Shown here: positions 48,081 to 55,769 of the stretch, in pieces | How the letters are laid out: each line of letters begins with the position of its first letter | Position numbering within the stretch: position 1 is the first letter of the stretch | Source: WRDF01 sp031552235 | Lineage (GTDB): Bacteria > Bacteroidota > Bacteroidia > Bacteroidales > Rikenellaceae | Length of the DNA: 64,000 nt | Direction: 5' to 3' | Assembly (NCBI GenBank): GCA_031552235.1 | Contig: JAVBMR010000003.1 | Location: 52,068-116,067, forward strand | Program-made: the position numbers and the translations under genes | Notes under the pieces: model-generated | What the model saw: the letters and a program-made list of their open reading frames with translations, nothing else | Told to the model about the DNA's origin: nothing | The model's database searches: none

Positions 48081-48331
48081 AAGTGAAAGTTATTTTTGGA
48101 ATTAATCTTTGTTTTACCTATCGGTTTATTAAAGTTCAGGTTCACAATAAAATATTACCCGCATCCTCCTCTCTTCCGTGCTGCAGGCAATATTTCCTTC
48201 GGCTTGCCTGCCTCGCGGCCGGCAACTAAAATGTTCGAGCGGAAGACGGTCGCTTCGGCGACTCCGGAATAGCTGCAAGGCCACCTCATCATCCACCGCC
48301 TCTGCTATTCCCACCCTCTTGACTCACTTTG

Positions 48332-48404
48332 AGCGGAAGACGAGGCTCAAACTCGCGACCCTCAGCTTGGAAGGCTGATGCTCTATCAACTGAGCTACTT
48401 CCGC
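48332..48404 (-). tRNA. tRNA-Gly (anticodon TCC)
   Basis: Minus-strand cloverleaf: acceptor GCGGAAG/CTTCCGC, D-arm AGCTCAGTTGATAGAGC, anticodon stem-loop CAGCCTTCCAAGCTG with TCC, T-arm GCGAGTTTGAGCCTCGT. CCA is not encoded. It sits directly upstream of tuf. Confidence 0.95.
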
Positions 48405-48526
48405 AATAATAGTTTCAATGCTCCGAAACTTTTGTTTTCTGTTACCTCCTCGTCTGTTTCCGCACCGCCTTTGGCGACTGCGGGACTTCGTCGGTACACT
48501 CGCCCGGCCTTTGGCCGAACTCGGGC

Positions 48527-48563
48527 GGAAGGCTGATGCTCTATCAACTGAGCTACTTCCGCA
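48527..48563 (-). pseudogene. 5'-half fragment of a duplicated tRNA-Gly
   Basis: 37 bases are identical to the 5' part of the tRNA-Gly (matching 48369-48405), covering acceptor strand, D-arm and the start of the anticodon stem. After that the sequence switches to the dispersed repeat (ccgcaccgcctttggcgact, near 48460). The anticodon, variable and T-arm are missing, so it cannot make a tRNA. Confidence 0.75.
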
Positions 48564-48676
48564 GTGTTGTTTCAGGCCGTTTTTAGGATTAACTCGCTTT
48601 GCTCGTTTTTCCATGCGCCTCCCGGCGGGACCCTGACAAAAAATCTGAAAATAGTTCTGCTTATGCAAAACGCCAA

Positions 48677-48731
48677 CCATTCAAATCGGACAGCCTTTCA
48701 AATAAATTTGACGACTGTCCGATTTGAATGG
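48677..48731. repeat. 16-bp perfect inverted repeat inside the tRNA cluster
   Basis: ccattcaaatcggaca (48677-48692) and tgtccgatttgaatgg (48716-48731) surround a 23-base AT-rich loop. It lies between tRNA-Tyr and the tRNA-Gly fragment in the implied precursor and could be an RNase processing hairpin or an element end. Confidence 0.55.
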
Positions 48732-48767
48732 CCGTCAGCCGAAGGCTGTATTTTCAGATTCGTTTTG

Positions 48768-48850
48768 TGGGAGAAGATGGATTCGAACCACCGAAGACGT
48801 GCGTCAGCAGATTTACAGTCTGCCCCATTTGGCCACTCTGGTATTCTCCC
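48768..48850 (-). tRNA. tRNA-Tyr (anticodon GTA)
   Basis: Long-variable-arm tRNA on the minus strand: acceptor GGGAGAA/TTCTCCC, anticodon loop CTGTAAA with GTA, variable arm GACGCACGTC, T-arm GGTGGTTCGAATCCATC. CCA is not encoded. Confidence 0.95.
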
Positions 48851-49089
48851 TTGATTTTTTTAAGAACTTATTTGCTGCCTTTTTTATCCTTACGGGATTG
48901 GCTCGCTTTCCGCTCGCCCATCCCTGTTGGTGTGGCTTTCAAGCCGCCGGAATATTTCAGTTCGAGAACGACCGCCGCTTCGCGGCTTTTGTTCTTTGTA
49001 GTCCGCCAGTCCATTCAAGAATGTCCTGTCGTTCTCCAAATCCCATCCGACTTCGTCGGCGTCATTTCCTCACTATCTCCCGCACCTTG

Positions 49090-49163
49090 AGCCGATGGAG
49101 GGATTCGAACCCCCGACCAGCTGATTACAAATCAGCTGCTCTGGCCAACTGAGCTACATCGGC
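49090..49163 (-). tRNA. tRNA-Thr (anticodon TGT)
   Basis: Minus-strand cloverleaf: acceptor GCCGATG/CATCGGC, D-arm AGCTCAGTTGGCCAGAGC, anticodon stem CAGCTGATTTGTAATCAGC with TGT, T-arm GGGGGTTCGAATCCCTC. It is first in the tRNA-tuf transcript, behind a strong promoter. Confidence 0.95.
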
Positions 49164-49185
49164 ATTTACAGCTTTATTGGGGTCG

Positions 49186-49216
49186 CAAAAATACAAATAA
49201 AAAACTAATTCGCAAA
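49186..49216 (-). promoter_or_regulatory. Promoter of the tRNA-tuf-secE supercluster
   Basis: On the minus strand TTTG (49216-49213) is followed after 19 bases by TATTTTTG (49193-49186), a full match to the Bacteroidota -33/-7 consensus, 23 bases upstream of tRNA-Thr. Confidence 0.7.
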
Positions 49217-49416
49217 CAATATCGGATATAATTGTGTATTCCGTGAAAAATATCCGGCACCGTAGTTTTTGGCCCAATCGGCGTCAAAAGTACAATTCAT
49301 TTTGGAATTAAACAACTTTTCGGTCTGCAAAATCTGCAAAAAATCGCAACAGCGCCTGTTCATTCGGATACAGCCGAAACAAAACCGACAGCGCGGCATC
49401 CGGACAATCGTTACGA

Positions 49417-52400
49417 CTACCGCATCCCGCCTCCCCCGGGGCCGCCATAGCCGCCTCCGCCGCGCGGGCCGCCCATCGGGCCGTCGGGACCATCGCCGCC
49501 AAAGCCCGGGCCGTCGCCCTCAGGCATGCGCATGGAGCGTCCGCCGCCCTGGCCGCCATAGGTCTTGTTGAACCGGAAACTTACCGTGAACATGCAGTAG
49601 CGGCTCATCAGTTGCCTCCACGTGTTCGTGAGGGTCGTGGAGTTCATCGACGACGTGAAACTGTTGTTGCGGTTCAGAATGTCGTATACCGTGAACCTAA
49701 GGTTCCCTGCCCTTTTGGCGAAGTCCCACGAGAGGGCGCCGTTCAGAAGGTTCGTATTTTCTGGCATTTGCTCGGTCTTCCCAACATATCGCGTATAGTA
49801 GCTGTAGGCATAATCGCCTTCGAGCGTGAAATTCTTCAGGAAGCGCAGGCGGAAGTTCGCGCCCACGTTTTCCCTGACCGTGCGGAAATCGTTCGTGCCG
49901 GTGGTGAACGTGTAGCCGAAAGAAGTCCCGTTCGTGATCCCGTACTCGATGACCGCCGAGTGGTTGCTCCGCAGGCCGACGTTAACGCTTGGGGTGTGTT
50001 CGGAGTTCCATATCAGCACCGACATCCTTTGTCCTCCTGTCGCGCGCTGCGTTTCGTAACTGGGCCTGTAAGCGAACGAATAACGGGCGCCCAGGTCGAT
50101 CACGAATTTGTTGCCGATGAAAGGGCGCGAGAGCGAAGCGTTCGCCGAGGCGTTTTTCGCCCCGCTGATGTTTCGGTAGGTGGTCAGTTGTGCGCCTTTG
50201 TCAATCTCCACGCCCATGATGACCACGTCCTGGTTGATGTATGTCCTCTGGCTGGTTATCGAGTTATGGGTATAGCTTCCCGAGACGCCGAAGTTGACGC
50301 TCGTGGCCTCGTCGGTGTTGGATATCCTGAGCGATGCCGAGGCGTTGTGGGTGTAGCTCTGCTTGAGGTCTGGATTACCCAGCACCGGCGCCATTTCGTT
50401 GGTGTTGTCCACATAGTCGCGCATCTGTTCGAGCGACGGGTTGCTGCTGTTGGTGCTGTATCCTGCGTTCCACTGGTAGCGCTTCGCGGCGCTGAGGTTA
50501 CGCTGCGAGTTGCCCACCGAGAACGACGGCGTTACCGACCGGAACAGCCGTTGGTCGTACGTATTGTGGGGATACGCCTCGTCGCGCATGTTGTTCGTCG
50601 CGTTGAAGTTCACGCCGGCGCTGGCCGATACTCTGGCATCGCGTTTCCCGATGGAAAAATTCCCGCCCACCGAATTGCGGATATTGTTATTCGTAAACGT
50701 CTGCGACTTGCCGGGGTCTATCTCCCCTGTGAGGTCGTCCCGGTAGAGGCTCAGCGTCTTCGAGTCGGTGTGGTTGAACGAGTAGTTCGTCCTGAAGTCC
50801 AGCCACTGGGTAAGTTGCAGTCCGCCGACCGACAGGCTGGCGTTGGAGCCTTGCGAGCGCGGGTCCTTGCCTATCACATAAAGCGTCGATTCGTCCCCGG
50901 CACTGTTGACCTCCACCCTGTCGTAGTCTTCGATCCCGTTATCGTTGCGGTTGGAGTAGTTCCATCCGGCGTTGAGGCTGATCGATATCGGCCTGCGAGT
51001 GGGCGGGGCTTCGTCTTCTTCAAGCAGGGTGGAGTCGACCGGCGGCTGGGGCAGGGCGATGGACTGGTTGAACCTTACGCTCCCGTTTGTCGAGAAAACA
51101 TTGTACTTGCCCCGGTTGTCCCTCACCAGCGAGCTTACGAAAGCGTCGTCCTGGTCGACCCAATTGGCATTGTAAGAATCGTTATTGCCGTTGCCCAGCG
51201 AGAAGCCGGGATCTATATTGAGGCTCGTGTTATCCCAGCGCTTCCTTATGCCTATCTCGAAATTATGGTTGTTGACGGTACTTTTCGACTTCAACGAATC
51301 CCTGCGGAGCGTGTTCTCCACAAAATTCGTCCGTTCCGTTACAGTATACGAATAATCGTAGCTGTTGCTGAAACCGTATCTCAGGCTACCCTGCCATTTG
51401 TTGCGGTCGCGGAACGGGTTCGAATTGCTGAGGGTGAGGTTGATGGTGTTCTGGCGGCCGTATCCGTCGCCTCCGCCTCCGTATCCGCTCCCGCGGCCGC
51501 CGCCCATGAACCTGCGCCGTATATCGCTGACGCCGTCGCGCGTGTTGTTCGAGAGCATATTCAGCGCTATGACCCTCTTTTCGTTGAACAGCCCGAAGTC
51601 CCCCTCCATTTTATAGCGTCCCCAAGGGGTCATCGGGGTTTCGTCCGAGAGGTCTTTGCCGAGGCCGCCGAGAGCGCGGGCGTTGAGCACGCCGGTGAAC
51701 TTACTCTTCGTCGTGAAATCGATGACCCTCTGCATATCCTCCTTCTCACGCGCATACTCCGCCCCCGGCTTGTCGGGGTCGACGATGTCGTATATCTTCA
51801 CCTCCTCGATGTCGTCGGCCTTGACGTTCTCGATGGTATTCATCACATCGCGGCCGAACATGAGCTTGCCGTCTACCAGCGCCCACTTCACGGTTTCGCC
51901 GTGCGCCGTTATCGAGCCGTCGTCCCCTATCTCGATGCCGGGGAACTTCACTATAAGGTCCACGGCGTAATCCCCGGCCATGGTCTTGAACGCCTCCGGG
52001 TTATAGACTATCGTATCCCCGCGCGAGGTCATCATCTCTATATGCCCTATTACCGACACCTGCCCCAGGTCCATCGTACCCTGGGTCATGGCGATCTGGC
52101 CGAAATCCATCTGGACGCCGTCGGCCTTGAACTCCAGCGTGTACGTCGAATAACCCATGTATGATATGTTCAGTTTCGCCACGCCCTTAGGCACTTTCGG
52201 GAACAGGAATTCGCCGCCGGCGCTCGTAAACACCCTGACGCTGTCTCCTGCGGCCTTCAGCGTGACAAATGCCCCCGGCATCGGGGTTTTCTCCTTCGCG
52301 TCGACCACGACGCCCTTGACGCGGACGCTGTCGGCCGGCCCGCCCTTCCCCTGCGCCTCGGCCAACGCTTTGGCCAGCGCGTCCGACTGGGTCTGGGCCG

Positions 52401-52464
52401 AAAGATGTCCGAAGCCCGCCGCCGCAAAAGAAACCGCGAGAAAAAAAATATATAGCTTTTTCAT
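49417..52464 (-). CDS. TonB-dependent-receptor-like outer-membrane protein with Gly-rich tail
   Basis: 1015 residues. A Sec signal peptide (about 1-23) is followed by a carboxypeptidase-regulatory-like domain (about 48-125, RVKGVVVDAKEKTPMPGAFV). A plug-like region (about 130-250) contains GDTIVYNPEAFKTMAGDYAV and DDIEEVKIYDIVDPDKPGAE. A long beta-barrel runs to about 968 (ANASLSRPFIGNKFVIDLGA). It fits the outer-membrane beta-barrel family that resembles TonB receptors. The last barrel strand MFTVSFRFNKTY is followed by a tail of about 47 residues made almost wholly of Gly with Pro, Asp, Met and Arg. No SusD partner is present, so it is not a classical SusCD pair; the substrate is unknown. 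Confidence 0.85.
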   Translation of the reverse strand: MKKLYIFFLAVSFAAAGFGHLSAQTQSDALAKALAEAQGKGGPADSVRVKGVVVDAKEKTPMPGAFVTLKAAGDSVRVFTSAGGEFLFPKVPKGVAKLNISYMGYSTYTLEFKADGVQMDFGQIAMTQGTMDLGQVSVIGHIEMMTSRGDTIVYNPEAFKTMAGDYAVDLIVKFPGIEIGDDGSITAHGETVKWALVDGKLMFGRDVMNTIENVKADDIEEVKIYDIVDPDKPGAEYAREKEDMQRVIDFTTKSKFTGVLNARALGGLGKDLSDETPMTPWGRYKMEGDFGLFNEKRVIALNMLSNNTRDGVSDIRRRFMGGGRGSGYGGGGDGYGRQNTINLTLSNSNPFRDRNKWQGSLRYGFSNSYDYSYTVTERTNFVENTLRRDSLKSKSTVNNHNFEIGIRKRWDNTSLNIDPGFSLGNGNNDSYNANWVDQDDAFVSSLVRDNRGKYNVFSTNGSVRFNQSIALPQPPVDSTLLEEDEAPPTRRPISISLNAGWNYSNRNDNGIEDYDRVEVNSAGDESTLYVIGKDPRSQGSNASLSVGGLQLTQWLDFRTNYSFNHTDSKTLSLYRDDLTGEIDPGKSQTFTNNNIRNSVGGNFSIGKRDARVSASAGVNFNATNNMRDEAYPHNTYDQRLFRSVTPSFSVGNSQRNLSAAKRYQWNAGYSTNSSNPSLEQMRDYVDNTNEMAPVLGNPDLKQSYTHNASASLRISNTDEATSVNFGVSGSYTHNSITSQRTYINQDVVIMGVEIDKGAQLTTYRNISGAKNASANASLSRPFIGNKFVIDLGARYSFAYRPSYETQRATGGQRMSVLIWNSEHTPSVNVGLRSNHSAVIEYGITNGTSFGYTFTTGTNDFRTVRENVGANFRLRFLKNFTLEGDYAYSYYTRYVGKTEQMPENTNLLNGALSWDFAKRAGNLRFTVYDILNRNNSFTSSMNSTTLTNTWRQLMSRYCMFTVSFRFNKTYGGQGGGRSMRMPEGDGPGFGGDGPDGPMGGPRGGGGYGGPGGGGMR

Positions 52465-52606
52465 ATTATCCTGTTATTGCTTTAGGTGCCTGCCGATTAT
52501 CTTTTTCAGTATTGTGATACGCGAACCGTTTCAGTGGTCACCGCCCCTTTAGGGCGGGCTTCCGGCCTGCAGGGCAAACCGTCCCCTTAAATCATATTGA
52601 TACGGA

Positions 52607-53197
52607 TTATCTGCGTGGCGGGATGTTCATCCTCAGATGGTCGCCGCCGGCCCTGGCGGCATCCTTGTCCAGCGACACGCGCGCCGAAACGAACAATTCG
52701 AGCCTCGATTTAGGCTTTGTCCCGTCCTTCGTGTGCTTGCCCCCGTAATCAACCCTCACGCGGTATACGCCGTCGGGGATCGCCATTTCCGTGACATCCA
52801 TAACCGCCGTACCGCCCTGCGACGCTGTCACAGTCTTCACGGCCTTGCCCTCCATATCGAGCATCAATATCTTGGCGTATGCCTTTGCGCGGCCGCGGAT
52901 ATCGGGATTCGGGCTGAGCATGGTCGCCCTTACCGACAGGCCGTACATCAGTTTGTTCAGCACATACACGTCCCATTCGTCGTCGTCGATCTTGTTTACG
53001 AATACGCCGGGATTGCGCACGGCCACACTGTCGGGCAGCCCCTTGATAACCGCCATGCGCATATTCATCGTATCGAGGACGGCCTGCGATGGCGGCCACG
53101 CGGCAATGTCGGTCTGTGCGGAAACCTGCTGCGCGGAAGCGCGGCCGAATGCAACCGCGAGGAGCAGAGTCAAAAATAAATATTTGAATATTTTCAT
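52607..53197 (-). CDS. Secreted protein, unknown (partner of the TonB-receptor-like protein)
   Basis: 196 residues with a signal peptide (about 1-22, ending RASA-Q). The mature part has beta-sandwich-like stretches: DDDEWDVYVLNKLMYGLSVR, KAYAKILMLDMEGKAVKTVT, and GVYRVRVDYGGKHTKDGTKP with a basic end (RMNIPPRR). It may be periplasmic or surface exposed. It lies 142 bases upstream of the large receptor gene on the same strand, so the two may be one unit. I recognise no family. Confidence 0.65.
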   Translation of the reverse strand: MKIFKYLFLTLLLAVAFGRASAQQVSAQTDIAAWPPSQAVLDTMNMRMAVIKGLPDSVAVRNPGVFVNKIDDDEWDVYVLNKLMYGLSVRATMLSPNPDIRGRAKAYAKILMLDMEGKAVKTVTASQGGTAVMDVTEMAIPDGVYRVRVDYGGKHTKDGTKPKSRLELFVSARVSLDKDAARAGGDHLRMNIPPRR

Positions 53198-53405
53198 GGT
53201 TCAACGTGTGTTCGGGTTAAACAAGCCAGAGGTTAATTAAACGCCGCGACACCATGGCGGCATCCACAGGCAGATGCAAATATACGCCTGGCCGGATATA
53301 AAAAATATTATACCCGGCGCGAAACGGTAAAATCACAAGGTGAAACGACTGCACGAGACTGCAAACAAAAACGAAACAAGAAATATAATTATTCGCAAGA
53401 ATACC

Positions 53406-53616
53406 GGATCAGTCCGAATTTTAGTTGGCTGCAATTTTAAGCGGCTTGTTTTCCGGCCTTCGCGGAAGGCCGACAGCCCGAAGCTCCGCCATGCGGAGGG
53501 CTGCTGTTCACTTCGTTACTTTCATCCCACCGCGAGCTTCGGGCTGACAACGAAACAGGCATGACAATTATGCGTCATTAAAAACAAATCCACCAACCTA
53601 ATTTCCGGACTGATCC
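53406..53616. repeat. Inverted-ended intergenic element
   Basis: ggatcagtccgaattttagt (from 53406) and the reverse complement of aatttccggactgatcc (to 53616) form imperfect ends of about 24 bases. Inside is a GC-rich palindrome (ggccttcgcggaaggcc, 53455-53471). Its left 95 bases match 8870-8951 in inverted orientation. No coding frame is convincing; the flanking region 53198-53405 holds nothing recognised. Confidence 0.65.
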
Positions 53617-53695
53617 AGAATACCCTTACTACGCAGCCTGCCGTTGATGGCAGTGCGGGCGAAAAATGGAGGCATCTCCCGGCACCAACAAAAAA

Positions 53696-53717
53696 CGCCC
53701 CGGATTTCTCCGGGGCG
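53696..53717. terminator. Strong terminator downstream of the hpf 3' region
   Basis: cgccccgga / tccggggcg perfect stem with TTTTTT on the minus-strand 3' side and a shorter T-run on the plus side. Confidence 0.85.
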
Positions 53718-54000
53718 CGGTTTTTAAGATCGGGTTGTTCCTGCTGTTTCTTTAGCGTCCAGTTCGTTTGTCCTTCTGCGTCTAAACTCCACGGTTGATT
53801 TTCTTTTTTGTTTTGTCCGAAGAGCTTTAAAAAAGCGTCCAATCCCTTTTTTTCGGTTTCGTCCTTCGCAGGTTCCCTCTCCTTGTTTTTTTGTTTCTTT
53901 CTGCGGCTTTTCTTCCGCCGCGCAGGTTAGTACCTGCTAACTTTTATTGTTTCGGGCCACTGGCCCTGTTGTTACCTTTGCTTCTTTGACTATATAACGT
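53718..54000 (-). ncRNA. Candidate structured RNA or long 3' leader after hpf
   Basis: No normal ATG-started gene fits. Read on the minus strand there are three small hairpins in a row: GGGCCA/TGGCCC (53966-53954), GCAGGT/ACCTGC (53937-53922) and GCGGC/GCCGC (53921-53903). A purine-rich stretch follows and then the terminator at 53696-53717. One reading frame downstream is protein-like (KGLDAFLKLFGQNKKENQPW) but has only a TTG start and runs through the terminator. It could be an independent small RNA, an hpf 3' UTR, or a decayed gene. Confidence 0.4.
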
Positions 54001-54055
54001 TCCAGCTTAAATTATTATTGTGCCTTTTGCCGTTTTTTTACATTTTTTCAAAAAA

Positions 54056-54352
54056 TTATTTCTCAAACTTTTTTTTGTGCTTTTCGAGCTGTTTTTTCAG
54101 TGCTTCTACGCTCTCGTCGACCGACTCTTCGAAAGTCTTGCTGCGGAAGTCGGCGACAAGTTCCTCGCCAGGTACAGCCAATTTTATAGTAACCACCTTG
54201 TTTCCCCGGTCATGGTCTTTGTCCAGTTTCATAATGACTTCCGCACCTGTCACCTCTTCTGCAAACTTTTCGAGTTTCGACATCTTGGCTTCGACGAAAT
54301 CCGTAAGTTTCTTGTCCGCGTCAAACTTGACTGACTGAATCTTCACGTTCAT
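54056..54352 (-). CDS. hpf: Ribosome hibernation-promoting factor (HPF/RaiA family)
   Basis: 98 residues from the ATG at 54352 (MNVKIQSVKFDADKKLTDFV). It has the beta-alpha-beta-beta-beta-alpha fold of the short HPF/YfiA family: LTDFVEAKMSKLEKFAEEVT, then strands, then the C-terminal helix SVEALKKQLEKHKKKFEK. It binds the decoding channel of idle 70S ribosomes. It follows xerC and precedes a structured 3' region. The short form lacks the long C-terminal dimerisation domain. Confidence 0.92.
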   Translation of the reverse strand: MNVKIQSVKFDADKKLTDFVEAKMSKLEKFAEEVTGAEVIMKLDKDHDRGNKVVTIKLAVPGEELVADFRSKTFEESVDESVEALKKQLEKHKKKFEK

Positions 54353-54435
54353 AATCAATTCCTCCCAATTTTTATAATTATCCGCCCCGGCGCATCCGGA
54401 GCCTCTTTACTCTCTCCCACTATCAAAAAGGATGC

Positions 54436-55389
54436 CTATTTTTCTTCCCTGTCTTTGCGTACCCGTGGATGGGCTTTGGCGTAAACCTCCTTCAATTTGG
54501 CGATGCTGTTGTGTGTGTACACCTGGGTCGTCGCCAAAGAGCTGTGGCCCAGTATCTCCTGTATCTCGCGGATATCCGCCCCTCCGTCCATCATGTGCGT
54601 GGCAAAAGTGTGCCTCAACACATGGGGACTGCGTTTCCCCTGCACCCCGGCCCGCTCAAGCTCCTCCCTCACCACCCTGTATATCACGCTGCGCGAAACC
54701 GGATCTCCATTGTCGGTTAAAAATAATGATAATTCGGGGGAAATGCAAACATCCAGGGCCTTTAAATCATCCATAAACCCGACTATTTTCCGCCTTGTGC
54801 AGTCGATTATCGGCACCACCCTCTCCTTGCCGCCTTTGCCAAGTACGCGGAGTTCGGAATATCCGTTCGAGAAATCCCCGAGGCGCACGGCGTGGAGTTC
54901 GGCGAGGCGCAGGCCGGTGGTGTAGAACAGCAATATCAGGAGGGCGTTGCGGCGCTTCGTGTAGTCGTCCGAGGCAAATTCCGTCTCCAACCCTGCAACC
55001 ACATCGTCCATCGTACTCTCCGGCACAAACCCGGGCAGCCTTTTCGGGGCCTTGCGCGAGCCTATGCCGAGGAACGGGTCGGCGGAAACGACGTTCGTTT
55101 TGCGCAGGAACCTGAACAGGGCGCGCAGGCTGCTGGCCTTGCGGTTGATGGATGCGGCGCCGAGTTTTTCCTTCTCCGACAGTTCGCCTATCCAGCCCCT
55201 TATGTCGTCCGTTGTAACGGCAGCGGGATCAAAAAGTTCACCGTCCGCGGACACGAACCCGGACAGGATATCGCCCCGGAATCCCGAAAATTCCACGAAC
55301 TGCCCGATATCGCGGGCATACGCCTCGATCGTGTGCGGGGAATAGCGTCTCTCGGCTGCGAGGTATGTCAGGAATTTATTCAGCGGCAT
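54436..55389 (-). CDS. xerC: Tyrosine recombinase XerC/XerD
   Basis: 317 residues from the ATG at 55389 (MPLNKFLTYLAAERRYSPHT). The N-terminal SAM-like DNA-binding domain covers about 1-115 (SPHTIEAYARDIGQFVEFSG). The catalytic domain shows Arg in TTGLRLAELHAV, Lys in LGKGGKERVVPI, His-x-x-Arg in SPHVLRHTFATHM, His in ILGHSSLATT and the nucleophile Tyr in TQVYTHNSIAKL. It resolves chromosome dimers at dif. It sits between rpsU and hpf, the usual Bacteroidota place. No dif-like site was identified here. XerC versus XerD cannot be decided from one sequence. Confidence 0.93.
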   Translation of the reverse strand: MPLNKFLTYLAAERRYSPHTIEAYARDIGQFVEFSGFRGDILSGFVSADGELFDPAAVTTDDIRGWIGELSEKEKLGAASINRKASSLRALFRFLRKTNVVSADPFLGIGSRKAPKRLPGFVPESTMDDVVAGLETEFASDDYTKRRNALLILLFYTTGLRLAELHAVRLGDFSNGYSELRVLGKGGKERVVPIIDCTRRKIVGFMDDLKALDVCISPELSLFLTDNGDPVSRSVIYRVVREELERAGVQGKRSPHVLRHTFATHMMDGGADIREIQEILGHSSLATTQVYTHNSIAKLKEVYAKAHPRVRKDREEK

Positions 55390-55410
55390 ATAGCAAAGAT
55401 AAGGAAAAAC

Positions 55411-55442
55411 AAAAAAGGTTTCCGCATGCGGAAACCTTTTTT
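55411..55442. terminator. Palindromic terminator between rpsU and xerC
   Basis: aaaaaaggtttccgca and its exact reverse complement form a 32-base perfect palindrome, giving a stem plus T-run on either strand. Confidence 0.85.
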
Positions 55443-55474
55443 GTTTGCGGCCGTGGCCGTGCAAAGCGAAAAAA

Positions 55475-55669
55475 CTATTCTTCGTTATCGAGCTGCATTT
55501 TAGCCACATATATGGCATGCGCCTTGTCCTTGCGCTTGCTCACAGAGGGTTTGGTGAAGTGCTGGCGGGCGCGGAGCTGTTTGAGCACACCTGTTTTTTC
55601 GTATTTGCGTTTGAATTTCTTGAGGGCCCTTTCGATGTTTTCGCCCTCTTTGATCGGCATGATAATCAT
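55475..55669 (-). CDS. rpsU: 30S ribosomal protein S21 (bS21)
   Basis: 64 residues from the ATG at 55669 (MIIMPIKEGENIERALKKFK); the longer upstream frame is not part of the family. The pattern GENIERALKKFKRKYEKTGV followed by LRARQHFTKPSVSKRKDKAH is typical of Bacteroidota S21. It binds near the anti-Shine-Dalgarno end of 16S rRNA, which in Bacteroidota is thought to be occluded. It lies 100 bases after the ComEA-like gene. Confidence 0.94.
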   Translation of the reverse strand: MIIMPIKEGENIERALKKFKRKYEKTGVLKQLRARQHFTKPSVSKRKDKAHAIYVAKMQLDNEE

Positions 55670-55769
55670 GGTTCCAGTTTTTTTATTGTTTTTTACTCGA
55701 TTAATTCTCGGTTCTTTTCCGAAGGTTGTTTTTGTTAATTTCCGGCCTTTCAGAGCCATAGAAGCACGC

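Noticed and set aside
49612..52164. An 850-residue plus-strand frame
   Set aside because: Antisense to the receptor-like gene, no domain sense, and the minus-strand frame has a signal peptide and barrel pattern.
53522..53842. A 106-residue minus-strand frame with a partly protein-like start
   Set aside because: Needs a TTG start, crosses a strong terminator and runs into a repeat; kept only as part of the candidate RNA region.
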